A DNA stretch of 64,000 bases from Mesocentrotus franciscanus (taxonomy: Eukaryota; Echinodermata; Echinoidea; Camarodonta; Strongylocentrotidae). The notes below the pieces were generated by a model. The model was not told where the DNA came from. It did no database searches and worked only from the letters and a program-made list of their open reading frames with translations. Position numbers and translations under genes: made by a program. Location of the stretch: NCBI GenBank assembly GCA_037976565.1, contig CP137670.1, positions 620,001 to 684,000 of the forward strand, read 5' to 3'. Within the stretch, counting starts at the first letter, position 1. Every line of letters starts with the position of its first letter. Of this stretch, positions 23,475-34,175 are shown piece after piece.

Positions 23475-23995
23475 TGCCTCGTTGACACTTGCCCGCATTT
23501 TGGTCCCGCACTGCCCCGCTCCATGGCGTGCCAATGCGTGCCAATTAGTGGCCCTCAGTCGCACGCAGGGTCACGTCTAATTTACGAATAGTTCACGCAA
23601 TGGGTAACCACCAGGACACGCATTAGTAAACTATGCGCATGGCATGCGAAAACTGCGCGTGAAGTATGCGCAGCCAATGCGCAAATTAGTCGTTTACTAG
23701 CCGTGAACATGCGTGCCACATAGGCCAACGGACACGCATCGGCGCGCACTGGCACGACAAGGTAGCGCATAGGGTGCGCATAGTTCACGAAGTGTTCACG
23801 ACCGTTGCCAAACAAAATTGTCGTGCCAAAATTTTGAACATTTTGAAAATTCTGTCACGCATTTCACGCACGGCCCGCATCCGCCCGCATCCTCCCGCAC
23901 GCTACCACGAATACTTCCCGCATTGGCACGCAAGAGTTATGTGTCTATGCGCAAATTATGCGCAAACCAAAGTGCGGGCAAGTGTCAACGGGGCA
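23475..23995. mobile_element. 521-bp GC-rich MITE, copy 2 (inverted)
   Basis: Same length and family as copy 1 but inverted, so the pair forms an inverted repeat of about 1.1 kb with a 52-bp spacer. The ends are TGCCTCGTTGACACTTGCCC and, reverse-complemented, TGCCCCGTTGACACTTGCCC. The flanks are TTT and TAT, so the duplication, if any, has decayed. Identity between the copies looks high along the full length. Confidence 0.8.
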
Positions 23996-24151
23996 TATCT
24001 CAAGCCCTTTTCACACCGGATCTGCGTAGAATTGCGTAGTGTGGCGTACCGACTACGCCGAAATTAGGCTGCGTATTCATGAAAACAATGTTGCTTCGGC
24101 GTAGTCCCTGCGTAGGTTATGCGTAGGGTGGCGTACGATGGCGGAGGGTTA

Positions 24152-26250
24152 TGCCCCGTTGACACTTGCCCGCATTTTGGTTTGCGCATAGTTTGCGCAT
24201 AGACACATACTCTTGCGTGCCAATGCGGGAAGTAATCGTGGTAACGTGCGGAAGGATGCGGGCCGTGCGTGAAATGCGTGACAGAATTTTCAAAATGTTC
24301 AAAATTTTGGCACGACAATTTTTTGGAGGAACTTTCGTGAACACTTCGTGAACTATGCGCAACCTATGAGCTACCTAGTCGTGCCAGTGCGCGCCGATGC
24401 GTGCCGATGCGTGTCCGTCGGCCTAGTGGCACGCATGTTCACGACTAGTTAACGACTAATTTGCTCACAAATTGCGCATTGGCAGCGCATACTCCCCGCC
24501 CAGTTTTCGCATGCCATGCGCATAGTCTACAAATGTGGAACACGTGATCTTGATGACAAAATTTCACTTAAATTTTACAATGATATGAAAAAGAATGTCA
24601 TTCAATTAAAACACTTTGTATCTTGTCATCAATATTCGTCTTTAAATACATTTTAGGGGTAAATCTTTGCAGACGTGTATGCTTTATGACATCCTCGTTC
24701 ACATCATTAGAGAATTGAAGGAAATTTTGCGATCAAATTTTTTGAATTTGAGGCTCCCAACGCTTTGGGGGGCTTTAAGTTTCTTATTATCGTTAACAAT
24801 CATTCATTGATAACACATAATTATAAAGTATAATGTAAAGGACAATACTTATATTTGTTTAGCTTGTGAACAGTTTCTGACTTCGACACCCGTGTTTGCT
24901 TTATACATGTACTTTTAACAGTATATGGTTATAACTACCTTTACAGCGTGGATAAGCAGGATACCTTTGTAATGCCCGAGTCACACCTTTGCGTATTTTG
25001 CTTGCGTATTGCTGCGTTTCTATGGCAAGCCGTTTTAACATTTATTCCTATTTCTTGATATTAAGAAATTGATTCTTGGTATCAAGAAATGATTTTCTGT
25101 TGTAAAGCAATGGTAATTCTTGATATCAAGAATTGAATTCTTGATACCAAGAATTCGATTTCTTGATATCAAGAATTAATTTCTTGATATCAAGAAATAG
25201 GAATAAATGTTAAAACGGCTTGCCATAGAAACGCAGCAATACGCAGGCCAAATACGCAAAGGTGTGACTCAGGTATAAAACGATTCGACTTTTTTGAAAT
25301 GTTTGTTTGGGGATTTAACAGATTTTCACCAATTAATGTGTTTCTCGGTTTTTTTTGTTGAGAATAATTTGTTTCATCCGAAGTCGCTTTGGTAAAGTTG
25401 TCAATTATTCAGCCCCCTTCCCCATAATTACAATTAATTGAAACTAAAATCTGGGAATATATTAAATTGTGAGATGTAACCTTTTCAAACTCTTTTGTTT
25501 AAGTAAGTTTTTAGTAACTTCCTACAATCCTACTTCCACACTGCATGGTGAAACAAATGACACACGATTATTAATAACGTATCTCATAAGGGTGGAAATA
25601 GAGTCTCTTTACATAGGGAATATTGACATAATGTGAGTCAGAGCTTTCGGAAACAATATGGCGTTCAATTAATTCCTAGAAAGGGTTATTTCTGGTTTTC
25701 TGTCAATGACTGGTCAAAATGTCCATACACATGGCGTCTTGGCAAACATTCTCTCACCCGCACCGTCCATGCGTTTATTTTCCTACCCCTCCCTTTTTTC
25801 TGCTCTTTTTCAAGATTATGATGCTGCTCAAGACCAATAATTAAGCCCTGCAGCCACCACATTATAACACTCTCTTTGCCCTGTAACGATTTCTTGGGTA
25901 TTCAACATTTTAAATGTTGTCCAACTAGTTGTACGTGAATGAGTTAAAACGAGTCTCCTGATCAAAAAGAAGGAAAAAAGGTGACTACTAGAAGCATATC
26001 GTCACAATGAATGCCAATGCGTGAATTGTTCTTAAGTTTGGCGTAAATATGACGTGACAATGCGTGAACAGTGATTAAATTGGGCGTAAACATGACGCGA
26101 CAATGCGTGTCCTGGTCGTAACGCATTGCGTGAACTATTCGTAAATTTGACGTGACCCTATACGGACTGCGTACCACTAATTGGCACGCATTTGCACGCC
26201 ATAGAGCATGGCAGTGCGGGACCAAAATGCGGGCAAGTGTCAACGAGGCA
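24152..26250. mobile_element. GC-rich MITE, copy 3, interrupted
   Basis: The ends TGCCCCGTTGACACTTGCCC and, reverse-complemented, TGCCTCGTTGACACTTGCCC are flanked by TTA on both sides (24149-24151 and 26251-26253). Similarity to copies 1 and 2 holds from 24152 to about 24533 and from about 26010 to 26250. The AT-rich sequence between is foreign and contains another foldback element. The family's usual 521 bp is thereby stretched to about 2.1 kb. Confidence 0.75.
24973..25275. mobile_element. 303-bp foldback MITE with TTCTTGATATCAAGAA array
   Basis: Arms of about 105 bp are near-perfect inverted copies. The left begins TGCCCGAGTCACACCTTTGC and the right, reverse-complemented, TACCTGAGTCACACCTTTGC. 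TAA flanks both sides (24970-24972 and 25276-25278). The centre is a run of about six variants of the palindrome TTCTTGATATCAAGAA. It lies inside the GC-rich MITE copy 3, itself inside the element at 24003-26590. Confidence 0.85.
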
Positions 26251-26659
26251 TTACGTACCCTGTGCCTGGCGTACAGGTTTGCTATTACGGTTGCGTACGG
26301 TTGCTTACTGTGTGCGCAAGCTTTTTCTGTTTCGTGGACTGACGAAAGGTAGCGTTCTATTGCGTAGGCATGGCGTACAGTAGCGTAGTGTTGCGTATTT
26401 GTGCGTAGACTTGCGTAAACAAGGCGTACTTTCTGCGTCTAGTGTCTACGCCGAAAGTACCAGAAAAAATTAAACATGTTTAATTTTTGCGTCCATCTCG
26501 CGTATCCTTTTGCCTTCGTCGACGTATAGTTACGTAGGCCAGCGTAGTCGTTACGCAACACTACGCATGGCCCGGTGCATGTGAAAGCCTCTTCACAAAG
26601 GCTTGCCAATCGCTTTTTTCTATTCGATAATTTCCTCTCCTGGTTCAAACATGACCTAA

Positions 26660-26812
26660 AGCCCCTTTCACACTGGATCTGCGTAGAGTTGTATAGTGTG
26701 GCATACCAAGTACGCCGAAATTAGGCTGCGTATTCATGAACAAAATGTTGCCTCGGCGTAGTCAGTACGCATCACTACGCAACTCTACGTATGGCCCGGT
26801 ATGAAAGGGACT
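26660..26812. mobile_element. 153-bp MITE with TAA duplication
   Basis: The ends AGCCCCTTTCACACTGG and, reverse-complemented, AGTCCCTTTCATACCGG are flanked by TAA (26657-26659 and 26813-26815). Its first ~80 bp match the left end of the larger element at 24003, so it is probably a short deletion derivative of that family. Confidence 0.75.
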
Positions 26813-26815
26813 TAA

Positions 26816-27497
26816 GCAACAGGTCGTCGAGTGAGGTTCATGTTACGGGATTATTTTCACCAGACGTCACGTATTTTATGGGATTGTCCCGTACGTCAGC
26901 CACTTGTTTGTGTCCTGTATCGAACATCCGCGAGACGCAGTTCACCCCGTATTTGCATAATATTGATTGAAAATAAATAATATCTAAGTTATAAGCCAAA
27001 ATGTAGACCTTCATTACTGCATGCACGAACAGGCAGAAAAGATTCTAAAATTTTGCTCGCTTGCTTCCCTCGCACGCTATTGATGTTTTAAAAAAGGACA
27101 TGAATAGGGTATCATTACACGGAGAACATTATATCTTTATCATGAAATAGGATTCAAAGTCACATTAATTAGGACATTTTAAACCTAAGCTACCAAAGTT
27201 GGATATCCTTTTTGTTTATATACGCACTGCATTGAGGGTTGGTTACTTTTGTTTACCCATGACTGCTTCCTGAAAAACTTTTTTTCAGGTCAGTTCAGTT
27301 TGTTTTATTATCATATCGCAGCCTCAGCTGAATTACATGACAATTTACAATCAAATTAAAAATAACATTACATTTCATTTCCAAACAACATATTTCATAA
27401 TACAATGCATTTATATGAAAACAGTATATACAAAATAAATACTTTACATGTAATATATTTAATATTAGTTAATCTAAGAAACATAAATACTTACAAT
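26816..27497. other. Intergenic DNA, no gene seen
   Basis: AT-rich after about 27100; no coding homology or paired ends were recognised. Confidence 0.4.
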
Positions 27498-28395
27498 TTT
27501 CAAGATTCAAGATTATTTTATTGGTCCATGCATGCAAACATTACATAGAAATTTTGCTTCCAATGGCTTTTTTGACAGTGAAAAATACAAATGATAGAAA
27601 ATGCAATATAACATTTAACAGAAAAAATTCTTATGATAGCTCGTCTGTAGTTGAAGGTGTATTTGTGTATGTTTTGAACAGTAAGAACAAATATAATTCA
27701 GGAATTTCATAAAAGAAAGAAAAGAAAACGTGGATGGAATACTTTAAACTTTTATCAAGAGCCACTTATTTGTTATACTTATTTACATAATTATCTTTCC
27801 ATATTTCATATTATAATTTCAGGCTACGGATATTAATCTGGTTGTAGTGTAATCTGGTCACTGACGGAGAAAGAAAAAAAAAAGTAAAATTTTGAAAAAT
27901 ACAGAACATGTTTAAATGTAGGTTCATGCATTATTATTTATTATTATTAATCATTATTATTAATTTATTATTCACCCCTCTCACACAAACAACTGATGTT
28001 ATTCATTAAGGCAAGAAGTCAAGAATGCGACGGGGCTGTTCTGGCACCGTTTGGTCCTGGCATGAAAATCTGTGTACTTTCTGCTTGTACGGAGATTCAT
28101 GGGATGAGTACCTTTGCGACTGCACACATGCGACGGCAAACTTTGTACTAAGGTCATGCCTTCTTTGTTCTAAAGTTTCCATCGTGGTTGAGGGTCAAGA
28201 ACAATCCTCGTCGCTCTCTTCTGTATCTTTTCCAGGTCACTAGTCTGTTGCTTGGTGAGTCCAGAGTACCACACCGGTGCCGCGTATTCAAGAGCTGGCC
28301 GCACGTAGGACTTATACACAGCTACTAAGTCTTCATGAGGGATTCTGAACTTTTTAATCTACTCAAAATGTGTACTCTCTGCTTGGTCTTTGACA
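27498..28395 (-). pseudogene. 5'-truncated LINE: reverse transcriptase C-terminus and 3' UTR
   Basis: On the minus strand the segment at 28160-28340 reads LVAVYKSYVRPALEYAAPVW followed by KQQTSDLEKIQKRATRIV, the thumb/C-terminal signature of jockey/CR1-type RTs. After a frame break near 28170 a tail (LEQRRHDLSTKFAVAC...) continues to a TAA at 28006-28008. The 3' UTR appears to run to GGACCAATAAAATAATCTTG and a short TTGAATC repeat at 27498-27530, a common LINE ending. Catalytic motifs are absent because the 5' part is missing. It lies just upstream of the signal-peptide exon, in the opposite orientation. The reach of the 3' UTR is inferred. Confidence 0.75.
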
Positions 28396-28613
28396 TCGGT
28401 TAAATTGGTGTCAACTTTAATGCTGATGTCTACTCTTCAGTTTGATGCAAAATGTTTGCAGTGCCTCAAATCTGATATGGAATAAAATAGGTGTGACTTT
28501 GAAAAATAAGTTTATTTTAGAAACTGTAAATCATATATGCCAGTCTCTCCTCATTCTATGGAGCTATGAACCCTTATATATGACATCGATTACATCATTT
28601 TCTGTTCATGTAG

Positions 28614-28727
28614 GAATCTGTGGAATTGCCTCTGGTGGAGGTAGGATGCCCTCAAGCATGTGGTCCATACTAAAGCTAGCAGCAATCGCTGTGATAGCGA
28701 TTGGTGTTCAAACAGTCAGAATATCAG
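28614..28727 (+). CDS. Candidate first coding exon: signal peptide of the EGF-repeat gene
   Basis: A pyrimidine-rich tract ending in TTCATGTAG precedes the exon, and CAG|GTAAGA closes it. Two in-frame ATGs (28646 and 28658) both have A at -3. The second gives MWSILKLAAIAVIAIGVQT: a short lysine-bearing n-region, a hydrophobic core of about 11 residues and a small polar c-region, as in secretory signal peptides. The exon ends after the first base of a codon (phase 1). Joined to the EGF exon at 51793 it would complete a glycine codon and lead straight into the first EGF module. Seen: the splice-like ends, hydrophobic core and phase. Inferred: that it belongs to the EGF gene 23 kb away. It could instead be a chance frame or the exon of another gene. 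The acceptor implies an upstream 5' UTR exon. Confidence 0.5.
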
Positions 28728-28759
28728 GTAAGACCACCAACCCGATCTCCCCCTACGAA

Positions 28760-29928
28760 TGCCTAGGTCACATTCGCCGCGGTGGCCGTCGGGTCTAAAA
28801 TATCTACGGCCAATAGCAATTTAAGGGCCGCTGCAGCATTCCCACGGTCACATACGGTAGCTGTCACATATGTTATGCCTGAATTACATTTGCCCCGGGC
28901 GCCGTACGATACATTAGTCTACGATTTTTCGTGCGATTTTGGGGGCATCGTAGGAGGCTACGGGCTACGATGTTTGTGTTTACATTATCTACGAGCATCG
29001 TGCCATTTCTTGAATTGGCCCTTGCGGGCAGACCGGGGCAAATCCGTACACAGGCTGCTCGGAGATTGTACGGAAATCGTGCAATTTCAATGCAGTAGCC
29101 GTGCAGTCTCCGCAGCCTCCGCACGGAAATCGTACGGAGCCCGTGCAGCTTCCGTGCAAAGGTTGCGCGGAGAAGGCGCGGTGATCGTGCAGCCGCCGTG
29201 CCGTTTTGAAGCGTTTTTTGGCCTCCATGTTCTAAAAAAATATCGTGCGTTTGCTGCACGATCAGCGCGAGTCCTCCACGCGATGTCCGTGCGGGGATTG
29301 TGCAATGACACCTACGACATGTCTACGGACTACGGGCTTACGATTTTTCAAATTTGTATAACTTTCTGCGAAACAAAATCGTAGAGGCCGCGGAGCCCCG
29401 CGGAGCCCGTGAATCCGTACGAAAATCTCACGGCCGCCTCCTGCCTCTGTACGGAGGCCGCATGGAAAAAGGGACACGGGCAGGATACGGGCTCCGTAGA
29501 CTAATCGCAGGCCAAATGTAATCCAGGCATTAGGGTAGCCGCACGGCGTATTTGAAATTTGTGGAGACAGAAAACTTGCGGCTGCCGTACGGCCTTTGAA
29601 GTGATGACACACGGTCGCCTCAGGGCGTCCCTGCAGCGGCCGTAGGTTTGTAACAAATACCAAGGCAGACGCAAGGTAGCCGCAAGGCCACCGTACACCT
29701 GACTTATGGCCACTGTGGAACCGCTCTACGGCATGGCTACGGAGTGTCTAATTGTCTAATTGCTACGGCGAACCTAGCAATGAAAACAAGTTATAACCCC
29801 GTGCTATAATCCCACGGCGACCCGTACGGCCTGTAAAGATGGGGAGTACGCCCTAGGGTGACCCTGAGGCAACCGCAGATTCTCTGCGGCCGCCGAATCC
29901 TAGACGTAGAGCAAATGTGACCTAGGCA
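28760..29928. mobile_element. GC-rich element with TGCCTAGGTCACATT ends
   Basis: The left end TGCCTAGGTCACATTCGC and the reverse-complemented right end TGCCTAGGTCACATTTGC are inverted copies enclosing 1169 bp. The 3-bp flanks differ (GAA and TTA), so the duplication is lost or was not there. The body is rich in TACGG and CCGTACGG words and carries another MITE. Open frames on both strands (for example 28782-29384) reflect composition. Confidence 0.65.
28876..29529. mobile_element. Nested 654-bp MITE with TTA duplication
   Basis: The ends TGCCTGAATTACATTTGCC and, reverse-complemented, TGCCTGGATTACATTTGGC are flanked by TTA on both sides (28873-28875 and 29530-29532). It sits inside the element with TGCCTAGGTCACATT ends; the two terminal sequences are visibly related. 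Confidence 0.75.
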
Positions 29929-30059
29929 TTACTGCTGCCAAAGTTGGCCAGGCTTCGCTTGCTAATTAGTGGATTGTGCCATCTTCGGCGCTCAGCAGGT
30001 ACGGGATTGTGATCGCGATTTAAATTTTTAAAAACGGCCAAATTGTGGATGGGACATAA

Positions 30060-30362
30060 GCTACGCGAATCCATGACACATGCTCGCCAACGGTTGCTCC
30101 GCCGACAGCTACTCCGCAAAACGCGACAATTGCTCCGTGACATTTGTTCCGCGACATTTGCTCCGACGTCAAATGCTCCTCCGACAGTTGCTCTGCCGAC
30201 AATTGCTCCTCTGACATTTGCTCTGCCGACAGTAGCTCTGCCGACAGTAGCTCCGCCGACAGTTGCTCCCCGACAATTGCTCCGACGACAGTTGCTCAGA
30301 CGACATTTGCCCCGATGACAATTGCACCGACGACATTTTCTTCGCCGACAATATTTCTGTCA
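30060..30362 (+). repeat. Minisatellite array 1 of a ~15-bp GCTCCGCCGACAATT-type motif
   Basis: About 18 imperfect copies of a 15-16-bp unit whose core is TTGCTCCGMCGACA, with AGT, ATT and AAT variants at the join. Because the unit is close to 15 bp all frames stay open, giving peptides rich in APT or SEEQL on either strand; these are artefacts of the repeat. The left border (GCGAATCCATGACA) recurs at the border of array 3. Confidence 0.85.
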
Positions 30363-30877
30363 TGGGTTTTTTTTTTAAATTTTGTTTTGTTTTTGTTATT
30401 CAGTGCCGTATCCAGCATTTTGAGAAGGGGGATGCCTTTTAATTCCCCGATCAGGAGACACTGATGGAAAAAAGGGATAAACCTCTGCGAAAGACGCAAT
30501 CCTTTTTTTCGGGGGGGGGGGCCGGGAGCAGGTGCAGAAGCTCTTAAGTAATAGATAAAATTTTCTCAACCTTGAGTCCACCTTCTTACAAAAAATAGTG
30601 ATTTTTTTTTCTTGGGCGCAGTATTATTTAAGGTAATATTTATTCCCTTTTGGTAAGCGATGGTATATAGCGGGAGAGAGAGAGAGAGCTAAAAATGTAG
30701 ACTTATCATTAATATTGAATAGCATCTTCCTGCTTAATTTCCCTCTTCAATTAAATGAGCATGTTTTTACCATAAACTGGCGAGCAAGCGATTTAAACCA
30801 AAGAATTATTTTCAACAATAATGAGTATCTAACATAGTTTTCTTGATGCGTGACGGGTCGGGCACATTCATGGTTAA
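30363..30877. other. Spacer with homopolymer runs, no gene seen
   Basis: Contains T and G homopolymers near 30365-30520 and a GA run near 30672-30690. No gene seen. Confidence 0.5.
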
Positions 30878-31278
30878 AGCCTCCATCACACCAAACTAGT
30901 TCTCACTAAGTTCTAGAAACTGTTGCCAATCGAGCTCAAACTGTGTGCAAAGGGAGTTGAACGTAGTATCAACTGTTTACGATCTGTATAAGAACTTCAT
31001 GGACGGGCTCGGACTGGCTAGGACGAAAGGGTGCTCTAGAACTTTGAGCCTGTTCAAAACTTTCCCCGTCCTGCAATTACACGCAGTGACAACGTACTTA
31101 AAACAGACTCAAAGTTCTAGAGCACCCTTCCCGTCGAAACCAGTCCGAGCCCGTCCATGAAGTTCTTAAACAGATCGTCAACAGTTGCTACTACCTTTAC
31201 ACCGTGCGCACACAGTTTGAGTCCGTTTGGCAACATTTTCCAGAACGTAGTAAGAACTAGTTTGTTGTGATGGGGGCT
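30878..31278. repeat. 390-bp near-complete foldback
   Basis: The left arm (from CATCACACCAAACTAG through GAACTTCATGGACGGGCTCG) is mirrored almost fully by the right arm (CGAGCCCGTCCATGAAGTTC through AACTAGTTTGTTGTGATG). A second inner pair shares GGTGCTCTAGAACTTTGAG. The loop is short. It uses the same terminus as the larger composite element. Confidence 0.8.
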
Positions 31279-31406
31279 TCATTTGAATGTCTTGATCTGC
31301 ACAGCTCGGAGCGTTGAAGTTGACCGGGAATGAGGAATGGCAAAAACGCGCTTGGTCTTTATAGACCTCGAGCCAGGACGGGACTGCTCATGCTCTAGGG
31401 GTAGCC

Positions 31407-31780
31407 CGACACATGCTCCGCCGACGATTGCTCCGCAAAAAGCGACAATTGCTCCGCGACATTTGCTTCGCGACATTTGCTCCGACGTCAAATGCTCCGC
31501 CGACATTTGCTCCGTCGACAGTTGCTCCGACGACATTTGCTCCGCCGACAATAGCTCCGCATGAAGCGATAACTGCTCCGGTGACAAATGCTCCTCGAAC
31601 GACAGTTGCTCCGTCGACAGTTGCTCCGCCGACATTTGCTCCGCCGACAATTTTTCCTCCGACATTCGCTCCGCATGAAGCGACACTTGCCCTGGTGACA
31701 TTTGCTCCGACGACATTTTCTCCCGTAAAATAAAAAAAGGCTACTAGTACTACGACAAATGTTTCGCCGACAATATTTTT
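31407..31780 (+). repeat. Minisatellite array 2 (same motif as array 1)
   Basis: About 20 imperfect 15-16-bp copies of the TTGCTCCGCCGACA type, interspersed with CGCATGAAGCGA spacers. Array 3 on the far side of the core is its inverted counterpart, with the same CATGAAGCGA spacers. Long open frames on both strands are not genes. Confidence 0.85.
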
Positions 31781-31799
31781 TTTTTCAATTCACCCCGGT

Positions 31800-33340
31800 T
31801 ATTTAACCAAAAATAACAGAAATAAGATTCTTTAAAGGCAAAAGAAACTATAACCCTTTTGAAATGCTATCATTTTCTTTCTCAGGAATGTTATGAAACA
31901 CCATATTTGTGAGGTCTTCATGTAAATCAGATCATTATTTAGAAGGTCAAGAGAGAGAAATTTTAGACATAATTATTTCAGAACATTAAAGCAATGTACA
32001 TATTCCCTCCGGGAGGAGATATTACTTGGTTGATGATTCACAACGCGATAGTCATAGCCAGGAAGCTGGAAATATGTGGGAATAATCAAGAAAAATTAAA
32101 TGGGTATGCATTCTTACTTTGTAAACAAATTACCCAAAGCATCTTTTTATTTTATTTTCTCATCCACCCCGTTTAAGGTTGCCTATTTATTTTAAAAGCT
32201 TATTTTGCAATCTTTCTATTTCAGAGCAGTTTGACACATGTATCATACGTTTCCTGTTTGAGCTGTAATTGCTTTCTAGATTGTTATTGTTAGTAAGGAT
32301 ATTTACCATTCAACAATTTGATATGTAGGATTGTTTTTATGTTATAGTGCTGCCTGTTGCATCACCATTTGAGAGTGTTTTGGCTATTGCTCGGTTAGCA
32401 GGAGTAAGAGAATGGTTTCCAATCCTTTTTATACATATTTTGCAATATCAGCATAGATTCGTTGATATGTTAATAATTGTATAGTGGTCAATTCTTTTGT
32501 TTTCGAGTTTGGTTTTTAAAAGATTCTTTGATCAATATCTCGGATGTCTGTTCTTTTTTTGTGTTGCCTAGTTTTTGGAGACAAATCGGAATGACGCATA
32601 AATAGGCCTACAGCCGCTTACTTTGTACGTGCATAATTCATCATATCCCAAAACTGGTTAAAGACAACCTTAAGTTCTGGGAAAAGTATTTTTGGTGTGT
32701 GTTTTCGCTTCTTCCCCCTTCTCAGTCAGGAAGAATGTTATAACTTTTTAAAAGGTTCCCTGAAAGGTGTTGCTCGTCAAAGGCCTTTTTAATTTATATT
32801 AGTAATGACAAGAAATAGCTGAAGTGTTCGGGCTGAACATTCATGCCAGAATAAATTGAGTTTGGTCCCATATACTACTACTCGTTGTTGTAAACAATAT
32901 GAAGATAATTGTGAAAACAGTTCTTTCAGGAAAGGATGGTAACTAATGTTATAACATATCTTCGTCATGGAAATAGTTTGGTTGAATAGGTGATGTAATT
33001 TTTTGTAATTATTTTTTGGAAAAGGTAAATATAAAGAAAATTAATGGCACTGTCATTTTATTATCTTTATGGTTTAGTTCTTAACCTTTCTGCTTATTCC
33101 CATTTTCACAAATCATTTTGTTGCAGTTTGATGTTAGTTCTTCATGATCAGCCAATTGCTCTTCTTCCGGTGGCTCCGTGTGTCACTTAAAGTCAGTGAA
33201 AACAAAGTACTCGAATGAGACGGGGTGCTTTACACTCTCTAGTTATATAAAGTAAAGCTACATACACTTAACTGAAGGAAAGAAACCTATAGAAAACGGA
33301 CTGAAAATTATTGAAAATACTATTCTAAACAAGAATGTAC
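31800..33340. other. AT-rich core, no gene seen
   Basis: Lies between the inverted arrays 2 and 3. No splice-bounded open frame with homology and no transposase motif was recognised. Confidence 0.45.
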
Positions 33341-33384
33341 TAAATGTACTACCATAGGTTACAATTTCATGAGAGAAATAATAC

Positions 33385-33555
33385 TCGAGAGGGGGCGAAG
33401 AGAAAAAGTGAGGAAAATGAAAGAAGACCAATAGCATGAGAGGAAAGAAAAGAGCCAGGAAGACAAGAAAAGGGTGTAAAAAGGAAAAGGAGGAGCTAGA
33501 GAGAGAAAGAGATAGAGAGAGAGAGAGTGTGTGTGAAAGAGAGAGAGAGAGAAAT
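33385..33555. repeat. GA-rich/GT simple-sequence tract
   Basis: A purine-rich stretch ending in GAGAGAGAGAGTGTGTGTG. A minus-strand open frame here (33359-33637) encodes only leucine/serine/phenylalanine-rich low complexity. Confidence 0.8.
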
Positions 33556-33825
33556 TTTTGAGCTTTGGATCAGCTAATGTGCAATACATGAAACAGATTT
33601 TGAACGGAGTAATTATCTTTCGGTGGAGAACTTGCATAATTATGGACCTATAACTTGATTTTTTTTTTTTTTAAATCAAACATTATGGGGAAGAGCAATA
33701 AACAGCTGAGCATTTGTCTTCTGTAAGGAACTTTTTAGGCAGAACAAATGACGGCAGAGAAATTTATTGCACTAATTGCCAGAGAAGCATTCATGTCTTC
33801 CACGAGCCACTTTTGAATCGGAGAG

Positions 33826-34175
33826 CAATATTATTGTCGACGGAGCATTTGTCTTTTAGGGAGGAGCAATAATAATCGTCGTAGTAGCAGTAGTACTTTT
33901 TGGGCGGAGCAAATGTCGTCGGAGCAAATGTCACCGGAGCAAGTGTCGCTTCATGCGGAGCAAATGTCGGAGGAGCAATTGTTAGCGGAGCAAATGTCAG
34001 CGGAGCAAGTATCGTCGGAGCAACTGTCGACGGAGCAACTGTCGTTCGAGGAGCATTTGTCACCGAAGCATTTATCGCTTCATGCGGAGCAATTGTCGGC
34101 GGAGTATCTGTCGACGGAGCAACTGTCGGCGGAGCAAATGTCGGCGGAGCATTTGACGTCGGAGCAAATGTCATG
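33826..34175 (-). repeat. Minisatellite array 3 (inverted)
   Basis: Read on the minus strand it has the same ~15-bp TTGCTCCGMCGACA units and CATGAAGCGA spacers as array 2, so arrays 2 and 3 form a large interrupted inverted repeat. Its outer border TGACATTTGCTCCGACGTCA matches array 1. Confidence 0.85.

Larger units (their letters stand above)
24003..26590. mobile_element. GCGTA-rich element split by a nested insertion
   Basis: It begins AGCCCTTTTCACACCGG and continues with GGATCTGCGTAGAATTGCG and TACGCCGAAATTAGGCTGC. The far end reads ...GCCCGGTGCATGTGAAAGCCT, an imperfect inverted match. GCGTAG-rich sequence on either side of the nested MITE (24004-24151 and 26251-26590) appears to be its two halves. 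The first ~70 bp match the small element at 26660-26812. No clear target duplication was found. Confidence 0.5.

Noticed and set aside
22718..24362. Several open frames of 60-130 codons in the GC-rich MITEs
   Set aside because: The same peptide appears in inverted copies and on opposing strands; they follow the repeat copies and contain no domain.
24973..25275. Bacterial-type terminator or operator from the palindromes
   Set aside because: The context is eukaryotic and the palindromes lie inside a MITE with a target duplication.
28782..29663. 200-codon and 133-codon open frames
   Set aside because: They overlap on opposite strands inside nested MITEs of skewed composition, with no recognisable motif.
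30043..30464. Open frames rich in Ala-Pro-Thr or Ser-Glu-Gln-Leu over the 15-bp arrays, also at 31279-31733 and 33791-34230
   Set aside because: The unit length is near a multiple of three, so every frame stays open on both strands. This is minisatellite translation, not a protein.
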